A stretch of DNA of 64,000 bases from Collybiopsis luxurians FD-317 M1 (lineage: Eukaryota; Basidiomycota; Agaricomycetes; Agaricales; Omphalotaceae), in assembly GCA_000827265.1 (NCBI GenBank), contig KN834821.1:212615-276614 (forward strand), in the 5' to 3' direction. Under the pieces are notes generated by a model. The model was not told where the DNA came from. It searched no databases and worked only from the letters and a program-made list of their open reading frames with translations. Each line of letters opens with the position of its first letter. Within the stretch, counting starts at the first letter, position 1. Shown piece by piece: positions 1 to 11,523 of the stretch. A program made the position numbers and the translations under genes.

Positions 1-2
1 GC

Positions 3-301
3 ATTTATATTGTCCAATCATTTCCGCTGTTCTTCATTGCCGCAACTTTTCTGTTTCTACTGCCTCTACTCGTCGCCGCATCTAGTGCCATTGGATATTC
101 TCAGACCTTTGGAATCTCCATATCTTTGATCTTCCGTCATATCTTGGGTTCTAATCTGCAGCGTACAAGTATATTGGACATTAGTCTGTGGATTTACTTG
201 TATGTAACGATTCTTTTAATTGATCGAGTATCTGATGCAATGAAATTATTAGTGGATCATCTGCGCCCTGAAGCAATGAGCATCATCTATTACCAAAGGT
301 G
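3..301 (+). CDS. Open hydrophobic reading frame running in from the left edge (partial, unidentified)
   Basis: The third forward frame is open from the first base to a TGA at 299-301, about 99 codons. The translation is strongly hydrophobic over its first 30 residues, with runs such as FFIAATFLFLLPLLVAA, and again around residues 65-75, so it could be the tail of a membrane protein. No family motif is recognisable. The frame lacks its 5' end, so a chance open frame in AT-rich DNA cannot be excluded. Confidence 0.22.
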
Positions 302-305
302 ACTG

Positions 306-600
306 ACAAAGTAACTTGTTGAATTTGAACTCCGCTAACTTGGCCTTACAAAAGTAACTTAAGTTACTTTCTCCCAAGTTACTTTGTGATGACAATGTAA
401 CTTGATTGACTTGATTAACTTGTTCTACTTTTATTACTTCTTACGCATCAGACTAGCTGTGCAACAGATTTCTACTACTGAAATTGTCAACCGAAAATAT
501 AAATTAATTTCGATATCAAATCGACATTTGATCAAGTTAGCGGAGTCTCAATTTTTGAACCCCGCTAACTTGTTAACTTGTCGTCAAGTTAACATGATGA
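306..600. repeat. Palindrome-rich patch built from AAGTTA/TAACTT motifs
   Basis: The motif AAGTTA or its complement TAACTT recurs about ten times here. It includes a perfect 20-bp palindrome at 351-370 (AAAGTAACTTAAGTTACTTT). An inverted pair lies at 307-319 and 376-388, and another (AACTCCGCTAACTTG against its complement) at 329-343 and 534-548. No gene is visible. It may be a degraded terminal region of a DNA transposon, but no target duplication was found. Confidence 0.5.
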
Positions 601-601
601 T

Positions 602-1800
602 CAACTGGGTGCCTAAATCAAAGCCACACACGACGCCTAGTTCACGTGGTTATTCCTGCTGGACCTGAGTTAGACGCGCTGCTCAATCAACACCGTCATC
701 ACCCCAGTTACAAATAAAAATTCTGGGATGCTATGCCGGACCTTAACCGTACTGTACCTAGACCCGCAGCTGCAACGACTAGGTAATAAGTGGTCTATTT
801 GCTCAACCCCTGAGACCAAGTAATTCCTACTTTTGCTCTCAGCAGTCCAATACTTTTTAAGTGTCTGCATTAGATATTCACTCACATCTACCTACAGTAC
901 TGCATTCAGTGAGCATGTGAAGTAGATACATCATTGCATATGCCCCGTCCATTTACTCCCCTGGAAAGTGCTGAACTGATGGGTGACCAGCATGGACACC
1001 CATCAACTGCGACAAAGTAATTTTCATGCTGATGCTAAATCATGATCCCACATGTTGCCCAGTCCTCGACTCCACCCAGTGTGATAGTACAGCGGCAGAG
1101 TATCCCTTGTACTTCTCAAAATAGATAAGATTTGAGTTGATTAACAGCAGAGAATGTTGAATGTTCTGACTGGACTCAGTTACTGGAATATTACTGGAAC
1201 ATTATACATTAATGTCGAGTAAAGAACAAGTTCTTAGTGTAGCGACATTTTGCCGAGTCTCGGCAAGTTACCGCTGTCAAGCGCGGGAAAGAACAAGTTA
1301 CTTTGCTCACGGTCATTACCAAACATTCAGAACGCCATGGACTTTTCGCCGTGATCATGTTTCACATATGAGGCTGGATCGACTACTGAAAGTCTACACT
1401 CCGCCTTATTATGTACAGCCTTACAGGGGTACGCAATGTTTCTCACTATGTAATGCTTCCTGTTTGACACAAGAAAATCAGGTCGACAGCTGAGAAAATT
1501 TACAATCTTTGTGAATCTTGCTTCGGTGGACACTCTTGCCCTTGGTATGCTTCATGATTTTCTCTTATTGAACAATCTAAGCTTGAAAATTTTCAGCGGT
1601 GACTCCGAAGACCACAATCTGAGATATAAGAGAAACCATCTGTGATTGTGGGTTCATGTATTGTCGTGAGCATGGCAACATCTATCTTTCCAGAATGTGG
1701 TGTCCCCTACAAAATCATGAGACAATGCAACAGCTAGGTGTCCATGCACTCAGCCACTTTAATCTTCCTCCTGGCATTCTAGGTGGTGCTCCATGTAGCT
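602..1800. other. Intergenic stretch, no gene recognised
   Basis: All reading frames here are short and have no recognisable motif. A small hairpin (TTGCCGAG / CTCGGCAA) lies near 1250. If the downstream hAT element were complete, its left terminal repeat should lie here, but I could not find a counterpart of its candidate right end. Confidence 0.4.
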
Positions 1801-1802
1801 AA

Positions 1803-4800
1803 TTGGTTTCCTATCATCTTGCTAAATATTCTGACATTTTTTTCCCAGCACTAGCACAACAGAATGGATGGGAACAATGTGCTCAGAATGCTGATGGATC
1901 TCTCAAGGATGCAAGTGAAATATATTTTGGTATTGATCCCGACGCTGACAATCAAATACCTGCTCCTGGTGATTATTTAATTTTTGCTAACTATTTCCAT
2001 GAGCTAAATGAAATTATAAGGGCCATCATCACATCCACAACAGAATAAAAATAATTGAATGATGGAAGCCCTACAGGCTGAAAAGGACCCAAGCAAGAGA
2101 AGAACTAAATGGAAACATGTTGCTAAAGTCAAAGGAAAAGGCAAAGAAAAGGATTGTGATCTCACTGATCCTGATGATTCGACATTTTTGGACACAGATA
2201 GCGATAATTGTGAAGTTGATAGTGGCGAAGACATTTCAATTTCTCATGAAGAAGTGTGTGTTTCTAATACCTATTTCCTGAGTCTATATCTTTACGTATT
2301 CATAATCTAGCTTGTGGATAGCCTTCCCAGTAAGACTGTACCAGAGGGAACCGCTCGAGCAGGGAAAAAAAGTCCAAGAGAAGTTGCAAAGTTGTAAACA
2401 GCAAAAACCAATTATTGAACAAGCTAAATTGGGTGCTTCTACATTGGAATTTCAGACCACTGCATTGGCTTCGCATACAAACAAAGTTTGTCTTTTTTGA
2501 TTCATTACAATGTTATGACCTTACTCGACCCTTTAGTCCTCTTCAAGGGTCAAGAACCCAATCTGGCACTTATTTATACCAGTAGAAACTAACGAAAGAG
2601 AGCCTTCTATGGCTTATGAAGATGCTGACAAATACTTTTGCTGTCGTCATGGTGCATCTAAGAAGGTTTTACAGGTCTCTAAGCAGATGCACCATAGCAC
2701 AAACAGTAAGCTATGAGAAGTAATCTCCTTATGATCATGACTAATGTGTATATAGGTCTTACAACTCACCTGAAGTCTTTTGCAAGTGATATGCATCATT
2801 TCTATTCTATTCTTCATGACTGAAAGTCAAATCCATCTGCAGGGGAGATTGATATCACAGAGGGGCAGAAAGTTTTTAAAGATCAAACTGAGTTTGTGAA
2901 GTATCTTGACTCATTGGGAACAGCCTGTGACTGCCAGCAAACACTGCTTGAAGCACTACAGAGATCAGGGGAAAAGAAGCCTGTAAGTTTTCGTAATGCT
3001 GCATGTCCTTATTACTTAGGAATACTTATGTCAACTTTTCAGGGTGAATGGGACCAATTAGTCTTTGTTGATTGAGTGGATTGTGGCTTGTGACCAGCCA
3101 TTCCAGGAAGTTGAGTGTGCAGAGTTCCGCAAGCTGCTGGATTACATGTATCACCAGTCCACTCCTCTAAATATACCATCTGCAGATACTGTCCAACATC
3201 GGGTTATGAAGATTGGACAACAAATGGATGAGGAATTACGGGATTTTTTCCAGGTAATTTTTGTATTACTCTTTGCTGACATTGGTTTACTGGCCCTTTT
3301 AGAAACTGGAGTGCAAGGTGTCAATCTCTTTGGATGCTTGGACATCACCTAATGGGTATGCATTTATTGCAATCATTGCACATTACACTACTAACGATGG
3401 CAAACCCAGTATGTGTTGATGAAATTTGAGTCTCACAAAACTAACAGCATTGTAGAGGAGCTCCTTATTGACTTCCATGAGCTTGTTGCAGCACATTCGG
3501 GGAATAACATGGCTGATGCAGTCTGGAGTACTCTGAAAAGATATGGTCTCACTGGTCAAGTAAGTTTTGATGTTGGCTGGTTGTGGTTTGTCCTATTTCA
3601 ATTTCCTAAGGTTCTTGCCTTCATGATGGATAATGCTTCTAATAATGACACACTTGTTAAAGCCATTGCAGAAAAGTGTAGTATTGAAAATCTTCCATTC
3701 AATGCAATGCATTCACGTCTGCGATGCATGCCACATACAGTACATCTTGCTGTCCTTAAGATATAGTGTCTGTGATAAATACTTTTTTGCATATTTAACA
3801 AAAATCCTCCTAACTTCTTGAAGCCATTGGTGCTGTTGAAAAAAGTACAAAATTGGATCCATATCAAGATGCAGTGGCAGGTGCTCCAGATGATGGAGAA
3901 CTTGATGTGGATGCAGTAGCGGTAGACAATAATGATGAGGACAATACTTCACCAACTCAATTAGGTATAATGGTGTCTGTTCAAAAGGTAAGCACATATC
4001 TGATTGGTATTGATTGCTGATTTAATAGAAGCAGCTTCAAAAAATTATTTGCTCTGTGCAATCAAGTCCCTAGCGCAGGCAAAGATGTATCAAATTCTTT
4101 CACTAGCTCAGATTGTCCTTGGCACCTATATGCTAATTCTTGATGTCAAAACATGATGGTCTTCAACATATTAGATGCTCTGTACATGTTAATTATCCTC
4201 TCGAGGTCCATATTAAGGTCATATCTAGGCCAGGCTTTGCAGTACTGGACATCAATATCTTTGTTTGTTGACAAGCACCATGATCTATATGGTTCAGAGC
4301 TTAACCAAAGAGACTGAAATGCAATTGCAACAATCTGTGACTGGCTGTTGAATTTTCAGTCTGCAACAAGCCAAATGTCAACTACTCCAAAGCCAATGCT
4401 ATCCTCGATGCATTCAACATTCCGTGGACTTCAGCGCACACTTCAGGACAAGCTTAAACAGCTGCCAGCAGATGTACCACCAGAGCTTGTGCATGGTTTG
4501 ACAGCGGCACATCAAAAGCTCAGCAATTATTATTATAAGTATAATCAATCACCATTCTACATCTGGGCTGCATGTAGGGTCTAATTTCATTTTGTTTGAG
4601 TATGTGCTTCACTGATTCAATTTTAGTGTTTGACCCACAATTTAAGTAAAAGAAGCTGAAAAAGGATTACACCCATGATTCCGATCTTCTCATTTATCTT
4701 GAAACCCAAAAAGAGGCTCTTAGTGAATACTTCAATGAGTTTTACCCTCCAGGACCCTCCAAATCATCCAGCATACAATCATTGGCACCCATGGATAACA

Positions 4801-5191
4801 CATCTCATTGGTCCAGAATTATCAACTTTTCAGCATATGATCAAGGCTCAGATAATGAAGAAGATGGGGATGAATTGGATCAGTATTTTGGTGCACTGTG
4901 TGCCATATCTCAAATGGATCCGGTTCAATGGTGGAATGCACGAAAAAGCGAGTCACCTCGCCTGTATGAGATGGTGGGCAATCTACTGTCATTATTAAAT
5001 AGATTTTTTTGACGTTCTCCAGTTCTGCAGTTGCTGTAGAGCGCATCTTTTCTGGTGGACAGGACACCATATCTTTGCACCACTCTTCTCTGAAGCCAGG
5101 GACTATTCGGGTGTTAATGCTATACAAGTATCAACTGAGGCTAAAGCGTAAAGCCCTTGAAGAAGCTGTGAAGTCTGCAATGGATTTGTAG
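1803..5191 (+). pseudogene. Decayed hAT-family transposase gene
   Basis: Pieces of a hAT transposase appear in order on the plus strand. They are: an N-terminal segment (NGWEQCAQNADGSLKDASEI, about 1876-1935); an acidic/basic linker; a BED-like zinc finger (YFCCRHGASKK ... GLTTHLKS, about 2630-2780); the first catalytic Asp in SISLDAWTSPNG (about 3330); the second in MMDNASNND (about 3625); the HTVHLAVL segment (about 3740); a KYNQSPFYIWAA segment (about 4540); and the C-terminal dimerisation motif SSAVAVERIFSGGQD (about 5020). Several GT-AG introns are still readable, for example near 2245-2299, 2710-2758 and 2982-3043. Frameshifts (for example near 3410) and stops break the frame, so it is inactive. 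hAT enzymes move cut-and-paste elements with 8-bp target duplications. Confidence 0.85.
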
Positions 5192-5216
5192 CCTATCTGG
5201 TGCATTTCACATGGGA

Positions 5217-5384
5217 GTAAGTACCCGTATATACGCCTGTATTGCCATAAAACCCCTGTACTATACTGTGCAAGACTTTAAAAAATTTTACAGTACAGAT
5301 TCGGTACGGAAATGGACCATATAGTGCCATATTTTATATGACCATCACCGTATACGGTACAGTGCAGATCCCTAGGTAGCAATA
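5217..5384. repeat. Candidate 3' non-coding end of the hAT element
   Basis: Just after the transposase stop is an AT-rich stretch with small inverted motifs (GTATACGGTAC, GTACCGTAT-like). It ends in GTGCAGATCCCTAG at about 5370-5383. Read on the opposite strand this end begins with TAGGGATCTGCAC, which fits the TAGGG/CAGGG starts usual for hAT terminal repeats. No matching left end was located, so the boundary is tentative. Confidence 0.3.
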
Positions 5385-6220
5385 ATGTTATGTGATTAGT
5401 CATCCATCTAGCCTACCAAAATTTTTAATATAAAGTCCTGCTTCCAGAGTATGAGTTGACCAGCTTGCGCCGTCTTTTTTGCTATGTCCTTATCCAGTGA
5501 AAATTACAGTCCCTAGGCAGCCTTTCCAGCTTAGACAGATCTCAGTGAGTCTTAGATAGATAGAAGGATGACGAGAAACAATGTGAGCATTGACACTGAA
5601 GTTCGGAAATTAGATTGGAAAGGATACCCTAGGACATCTAGGGAAGGAAAGGAAATGACTTGAAGGCAAAAAATGTTGGAGAAATCGTCGGAACTCCGAT
5701 ACCAATAGCAAGAGCCCAGGTCAGATGCACTGGGGATTCATTTGCAAATATGTACTCTATATACCAAAATATAAGATAGGCTAAATAAATAAGGCTATCT
5801 ATCGGCGGGACAGGAATTGGGCATTGAACCCTCAAAGAGAAGGAAGCAAAAAAAAAACTGCTGTGAGCGATCCGATTGCATGGCAAGCATCACAATTTCC
5901 AACAAAAAATTTGAGAATTACGCGGGTATTAAGAACATTTCTGGCCAGGCTCCGGAGAGGGTCAGAAGGGTTGCTCATCAACGGCTTGAGAGAAACCCCA
6001 GTATTGGGGCTCCTCATTAGAATTATCCATATTGACTCTACAGAATCAGTCACAGACTTTATAACCACAAAAACTGGACCTACCATTACATTCTATGCAC
6101 TTGTGGTGAGACAGGGAAGCATTGAGACTAATTTTGGGTCAGCCCTTTACCTTACACAGAAACTTTCAATAGCAAGAATGACCTTCACGTTTGCCTTCAG
6201 TAATTATTCTTATCTCTGTC
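5385..6220. other. No gene recognised
   Basis: Overlapping frames of 80-150 codons exist on both strands between about 5640 and 6280. They have no family motif, no consistent intron pattern and mixed composition, so I treat them as chance. Confidence 0.35.
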
Positions 6221-6222
6221 AC

Positions 6223-6290
6223 CTGTCAACCAAGTACTTCCATTCTTGTCCTCCCGCTTACATACGCTCGTTTATATAGCTTTTATGTAC
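6223..6290. repeat. Short block repeated in inverted orientation at 30890-30958
   Basis: The sequence CCTGTCAACCAAGTACTTCC followed by ATTCTTGTCCTCCC and a TTTATATAG tail matches the reverse complement of about 30890-30958, allowing for some divergence. It lies outside the main arms of the inverted duplication but in the correct mirrored order. It is therefore probably an outer remnant of the same duplication or a shared repeat. Confidence 0.55.
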
Positions 6291-6299
6291 ACCTTATCA

Positions 6300-7098
6300 G
6301 GTTACAGTTTAAGGTTACAATTTGTTTCGTCAAAACATGCCAACCTCACTTAGTGGTACATCTCTCGATAGTGAGGGCTCACTGGCAATCATTGTTGTAA
6401 TTCCCTCCTAGAACAGAGATCAGCATTGAATGTTCAATCTTGCAACCTTAGTTACGACGGAAGTTTCCCAAACGCCGTCGCAATCATCAGAGTAGCAGCA
6501 CAATTCTACCGCACATTTTTACCCAGAATAACTTGACAATGTTTGCTTTGAGAGTGGAGTAGCTTCTCTACTTTACATGCGGTCTCTTGGACAACTTCAC
6601 TTTGCCTGTACCCTTGCTCGTATTGAAACTCACCATGAACGGCACCGCTCTCCAAGGAGAAAATTATCTTTTATCAACAAGAATCTTCCGGCCGCCGTCT
6701 CATAAATTAAGAGAACCTGGAACTGCAAGTCACTTTCAGATTGTTAAATAAACAAAAAAAAGAGAAGACTTTGATGGGGATGACACAAAAACAAATGAAG
6801 AGGCTCATGCCGTCGAAGATCGGTGACGAGGGGCAACTGGGTGCGATAATGGAAGAGATAGGACGGATAACTCGGTTGAGGGGGAGGTAGCCAAACAGAT
6901 GTATTTGGAAATATTCCATTTTTTTTGTCTCGTTCTGGGTTGCCATAATTGTCCTTTACCTGACTGGCGTTGTGCGGGGCTCTCACCCATGATAAATCCC
7001 TGATTTTACACACAAGCTAAGGTTGACTTCACCAAAACTGGCAGTTACCCAAGTTCTTCGTAGTAGGTGTCCCCCTCAGGCTCCCGGTCAACGGATCT
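6300..7098. other. No gene recognised
   Basis: Only short frames without motifs. The stretch has no clear counterpart between 30456 and 30890 on the other arm, so it either diverged strongly or was inserted. Confidence 0.35.
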
Positions 7099-7155
7099 TG
7101 GGTGGGTTGTGATAATCGTTCAACTACTCGTATCCAGAGTAAAACTATTTAGTTG

Positions 7156-7431
7156 ATGGATAATGCAAGGGAGGCAGCGTTTGAGAGTCGGCTGATCGGT
7201 GAGTTGGTTGTTAATTAGGGCTCTAGTTTTGAACTTCCGCTAGAAGTGCAGAAAAACTTGAAGAGAGCACTTGATGCCGTCGAGTTCGATGTGGTAGGGT
7301 ACGCTGCCCCACAGCCAGTCGTAGTCGCTATTTCCCCTTTCGGACTATCACTTCTTCTTGAATCATTTTCTTTATTCCTATATTTAATATCTCAACAGAC
7401 CGAAGTTTCAACGGACTTTGTTCCATCTTAG
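7156..7431 (+). pseudogene. Broken copy of the unidentified gene duplicated at 29809-30412
   Basis: A frame starting MDNAREAAFESRLIGE and continuing with EVQKNLKRALDAVEFD is clearly related to the minus-strand frame at 30412. This copy has an in-frame stop after the GELVVN segment and a large internal deletion. Only the end motif (SxDFVPS) remains at 7410-7431. The family is not recognised. Confidence 0.4.
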
Positions 7432-7439
7432 ATCAAATT

Positions 7440-8860
7440 CCTAATTTACATTCTCCGCCTTCTTAAGTAGTTGTAGCTACAAGCATTCGAATTTAGGTTA
7501 TTCCCTCCTCCTACAAATTGTCCAAAAGTCTACTAAGGTCAACTCAATCCAAGCTTACTCCTTATCACTATGAAACTGTGTCAAAATCGTTTCCGACGTC
7601 AACGTACATTCATCCCCCTGTCATCCCATCTGCCTCTCCGACGCTACTCACGTCAGACGAGCCGTTCTCGCTACCCTTTCCAGTTACCCGCAACCTGTCG
7701 AGTTACTGGCCAACTGGTCTACTTGTCTATCCAGACTCCAGACGCTTCATGGAAAGAGTTTCCAAATTAAGATTGGGCCGCTGTTTGGAGACAATGGACC
7801 GCACCGCCTAGTGTTAGAGTTCCTAGAGTTAATTACCGAACCTTTAGGTTTGGCCTCTGCACACAAATGGTCAGCTATGCCATATCTTCATTGGGTGATC
7901 TTCCTTATGTATCCATCTTCCCTTCAACTATGCTTAATCATGTCTTCGAGAGTGTGTGAACTCCCCCTCTGTTGCCTTCCGCTTACCGCCTTCCTTGAAT
8001 TCTGTCCGGATACACTGTCGTCCTTTCCTTTCATCTGCATGTCATGCTTTCTTGGAACACAAAAGAATTTTCTGCCTCTGTGCAACAGGTTCGTTAGGAT
8101 ACAATATACATCATCAACAGTGGTATGTCCTTTCCTCACCCCACTTGACGCCTGCTGTAGGTAGTGAGCCAATGCGGTACTTGCGCCTTTGTCACAAATT
8201 AGTGCCTTTTCTCGGATCATCTCATACTGTGTAACATGTAATAAAAACTAACTATAATTGTCTATATTGCGAGGGTTAGCCTAATTCAAAATTGCCTATC
8301 TTGGATCAGGCACAAAATCATCGAAGAATAAACTCGGCGTTCCGTTTCATTCCATGCACGTGAAACTCAATGCTGTCCACTGTCCCTGGGATCACCTTAG
8401 ACATGGAAGGAATAGGGTCTGTTCGGTAATATTTGTACAGTGACACATGAGGCGTGGGAGGTGCTGTGCATACTTTTATGCCCTGCTAACATATAACACT
8501 GAATATGACAGACCCCTAAGTTAATGTAAACTAGCAATGACCTGTACAATGTACCGAGCTGAGCAAGGGAAGTCTACACTAGGGGAATCAGAACTGCTCA
8601 GTTCCGCTCAGAGCGTCGCTCCGTGTCGCTCATTAGCTACCTTTTCCTGTGCATGTCAAGGGGCGTTCAGCAGAAGGAACACAGTCAAGTATGCCAAAAC
8701 CCAATATTGTCCCAGCTCTAAGCTAATTCAGCATTGAATGAGCGCTAACACTTAGCCAATCCGATTGCCGTTCGATAACTTGTGTACAAACAGGAACAAA
8801 GAGTTCCCCTTTGTATTATAGATACATTACGGTACTGGCTAACAAATACTATACTAGATA
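7440..8860. other. Duplicated sequence without a recognisable gene
   Basis: About 7500-8230 matches 29040-29710 in inverted orientation and carries similar but unaligned reading frames on both strands in both copies. Neither strand keeps one conserved open frame across the copies, which argues against a current protein gene. From about 8400 to 8860 I see nothing. Confidence 0.4.
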
Positions 8861-8929
8861 CATGAAAGTCCATTATCTTGTACATACTGGTAATCCTCAT
8901 CCTAAGAAGATCTTTATTCAATCCTTGCT

Positions 8930-9060
8930 ATGTTTACCTTAGCTTGTATTTCCAAAGTCGTAACTTCAATTTTGGGCATTGCCCTACTGTTCTAACCATA
9001 AAGGCTCAATATCTGGTGCAGACTGACATGCCTCAAGATCTACGAGCCACTCTGTTTTAG
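8930..9060 (+). pseudogene. 5' fragment of a secreted DUF3237-like gene
   Basis: ATG at 8930 begins MFTLACISKVVTSILGIALLF, the same signal-peptide sequence as the complete family members, and then hits a stop. The 65 bases before this start match the region upstream of the arm B gene that starts at 26732. This looks like the true positional counterpart of that gene, truncated. The complete gene at 9281 follows with its own copy of the other promoter type. Confidence 0.7.
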
Positions 9061-9230
9061 TACCCGCTAAGTCTTCAGCACCTGTCGTACCCGCTGTCGA
9101 ACCCGCAATCGCGCCCGTTGTACTTACTAGCTCTCACTCAACCTGTGTTAGTTCCTGACCAACGGATTTTTTGGTGCCACTCACAGGTTCGCAGCTATGC
9201 TCCAGATGACTCGCTATGCTCCGTAGAAAA

Positions 9231-9245
9231 CTTTAAAAGCCCACT
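9231..9245 (+). promoter_or_regulatory. TATA-like box of the secreted-protein gene at 9281
   Basis: CTTTAAAAGCCCACT lies 50 nt before the ATG. Nearly the same sequence stands 47-61 nt before the starts of the paralogues at 13858, 18804 and 20651. Such conservation in an otherwise changing leader suggests a core promoter element. Confidence 0.5.
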
Positions 9246-9280
9246 GTTTTGTGCAGACTATCCTTCATCCGACTCTCACT

Positions 9281-10092
9281 ATGTTTACCTTGGCTCATAT
9301 ATCCAAAGTTGTCACTACAGTGTTGGGCATTGCCCTACTATGCTCGCAGCCAGTATTCTCAGCTGCCGTTTCCAACGTGCAAAGCAATGCCCCAGGTTTT
9401 ACCCAGGTCTATGAAGCTATAATTCCTATTACTTTTGATAACAATATTCCTGGACCATTTGGGGGTCGGGTCCTGGGTCAATGGCTCGGGTGAGCTCAGA
9501 TCATCAAAAATAGCAGAATTACCTAGCAATAACGTTTTTCTTTGTCATCTTTCAGAGGCAACTTCACAAATACTGCCACAGGAGCATTGGCGGGCCGAGT
9601 TATTCCAGGTTTCGGGGGGGAGTTAGGCCTTGTTTCCAATGTAGACGGTCAACACTACCCCGATATTAGTCTTGTTGTTCAATGGGCAGATGATCAGAAG
9701 CTTGCTTTCCTCAGGATGCACGGTTTCGGGTGAGACCACGCTCAAATTCTCGCTCAAATTATCACTTGCTGAAATTAATACATGCTGCATTTAGTTCAGT
9801 TGATAACACTGGCACAGCAGCCTTCACGTTATACGCGTATGTTGTAATCGCTGCAGTATTCATTGGGTTTTAATACCATGTTTATTTGTAGGCGAATGGA
9901 AACCGATTCATCGAGTCGGCAGAATCTTGTGGAAAATTTTCTTCTCGCAAGTATTGTTCTTCCGCCACCACCTCCTGCTTCGCCAAATGCTTCATATGGA
10001 GTCCTCCAACTCTTTGCCAAGGTAAGCAAGTAGAAAACTTCTTACTGACCAGTAGTATCACTAATGTTCTCATTCGGATGTAGAGCAATTGA
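9281..10092 (+). CDS. Small secreted DUF3237-like protein (copy A)
   Basis: Five exons join to 564 nt, 187 aa: 9281-9489, 9556-9729, 9795-9836, 9892-10021 and 10084-10092, all with GT-AG introns of 55-66 nt. Residues 1-27 form a typical signal peptide with a hydrophobic core (VVTTVLGIALL), so the product should be exported. The mature part has the layout of DUF3237 proteins: GPFGGRVLG, then a Gly-rich ALAGRVIPGFGGELG, then YPDISLVVQWADDQ, then a METDSSSRQNLVENF segment. The intron phases are the same in the other copies, which supports the model. Function is unknown; DUF3237 has no established reaction. The convergent partner in the cassette is an NmrA-like reductase. A truncated sister copy lies just upstream. 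It is most similar to the inverted copy at 26732. Confidence 0.8.
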
Positions 10093-11523
10093 TGGCGTCA
10101 TTACTGGATAGGAATCTCCAAGATACTGAATAGTGAAATTCACTTGCCTTTCTTTTACCATCTTTCTTTTACCATCAGAATAGTTTAAGCAACAATATTA
10201 ATGATATTTAATAATATCAGTTACAGTCCTTTTATTTTATTTCATTCAACTCCAGCTGTTTATTTTAATTTATACCTTATGCGCTAAGCGCATGAGAACT
10301 ACTTAAACCAGAGGGAGTACTTACTATACTCTCTGCTTATCCCAATGATTCGAAATGCATATAATTGGAGAACCGCCCCCTCTCAAATATATTAAATGGC
10401 TCTAGATAGTTAGCCATACAACTTCGTTGGTGCGGATTCCTGCATGGAAATTCCCGGACACCACCCCAACCTCCTCCAGAGTTCCTGGTCCAGTGGCATC
10501 AATATCTCCGACTGTTCATTTGTACTTAACGCTTTGGAACAGTAAGGATCTTATCTGGTGTCACCTTCCGCATTCATATTGTGATGATGATGGTTTTATA
10601 GGACATACTGATAAACTGACTACGCAGGTAACGTTAGGATATCCATGATAGTGGTAATGTCCTATTCCCGAGAGCTACTGGTCGATTATGTATCAACTTA
10701 ATGAGCCAATTTCGCGAGCAAGTCTGCAATTTTAAAGCCCCTGTCAATTCTGGTGGGCGACCATCGGTTTGTTTTTTATCCTACTACATGTGTGGCCCTG
10801 AGCACTTCCAGGACCTTGTACTCAACATGTGCGAGATCAGCATGGACCGATCATACTTCATCTCCTCTTTAGCGTTCTACATCTCGTTCGTTCCCTCCCT
10901 ATCAGCTTCCCCCCGAGGCGCGGTATTTATCATCACCAGCTGATTATTCCTTTCTTACAAAGCTGTGCCAGCCAAATGAAACTACAACTTCTGCGTATGC
11001 TTGTAATAAGATCGCACGGGAAGGTGAGTAGGGAGGAGAGGGTTATGTTGAGGGAAAATATGGGGAGATTGGAAGGTGAGACTAGGGAAGAAGGGGGGAG
11101 AATATACCGAAAGAATAAAGTGAGGAATTGGTGAGGGTGGAGAGAAAGGTTGCGAGTGTGAAGCCGGCGAAAGTTATTATGATCGAGAGCTAAATGTGAC
11201 CATAAAAAGGGTCATATGGATGAGTGAGTTGAGTTGGCTTGGCCGAATGAAAATTCTCTCTTTTTCCGTATGCCATGACTAACAAGCACTTCTGAAAACC
11301 CAGTCGCGCGAAGCTTTTACAGCTCCTCAATTCTGCAGGCTCGTCCTCTTAATCTGCAGTCATCCCAGGATAGCTGATGAACACATCGCAGAGGAACAGG
11401 GATGGGCATACATGTCAAACAGGTTCACAAGATAGGCTGGTCGCCAATCTATTAATACAATTTATTTCTTTCATCTTCTTTACACAGGACATACTTGATT
11501 ACTTAACGGAATCTTCTGTCAGA
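10093..11523. other. Arm A sequence between the two convergent genes, no gene supported
   Basis: About 10100-11290 mirrors 24570-25920. A frame at 10701-11134 resembles a 145-codon frame on the minus strand at 25152-24715 (MCGPSRF, MLVIRSNVKVSGEER, RIYRKNKVRN), but here it is split by a frameshift. It has no known motif and is probably not a functional gene. From 11290 to 11523 I see nothing. Confidence 0.4.

Larger units (their letters stand above)
7099..11290. repeat. Arm A of a large inverted duplication
   Basis: This arm matches, in reverse orientation and in mirrored order, the region from about 24570 to 30456. Anchor matches include GGGTGGGTTGTGAT at 7099 and about 30455; the shared hypothetical frame at 7246 and 30330; ATGATTTTGTGCCTGA-type sequence near 8300 and 28910; the secreted-protein gene at 9281 and 26732; CATGCACTTGCCTTT-type tails near 10140 and 25870; and GAGTTGGCTTGG near 11230 and 24630. 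The arms have diverged by substitutions and indels, and arm B carries an extra LTR element, so the duplication is not recent. Its inner end lies just before the NmrA-like gene at 11524. Confidence 0.8.

Noticed and set aside
5824..6279. 151-codon plus-strand frame and the opposing hydrophobic frames
   Set aside because: No motif, no paralogue, and overlapping frames on both strands.
7518..8234. Frames of about 100 codons present in both arms of the inverted duplication
   Set aside because: Similarity is carried by DNA homology; the frames are not conserved in phase and are broken differently in each arm.
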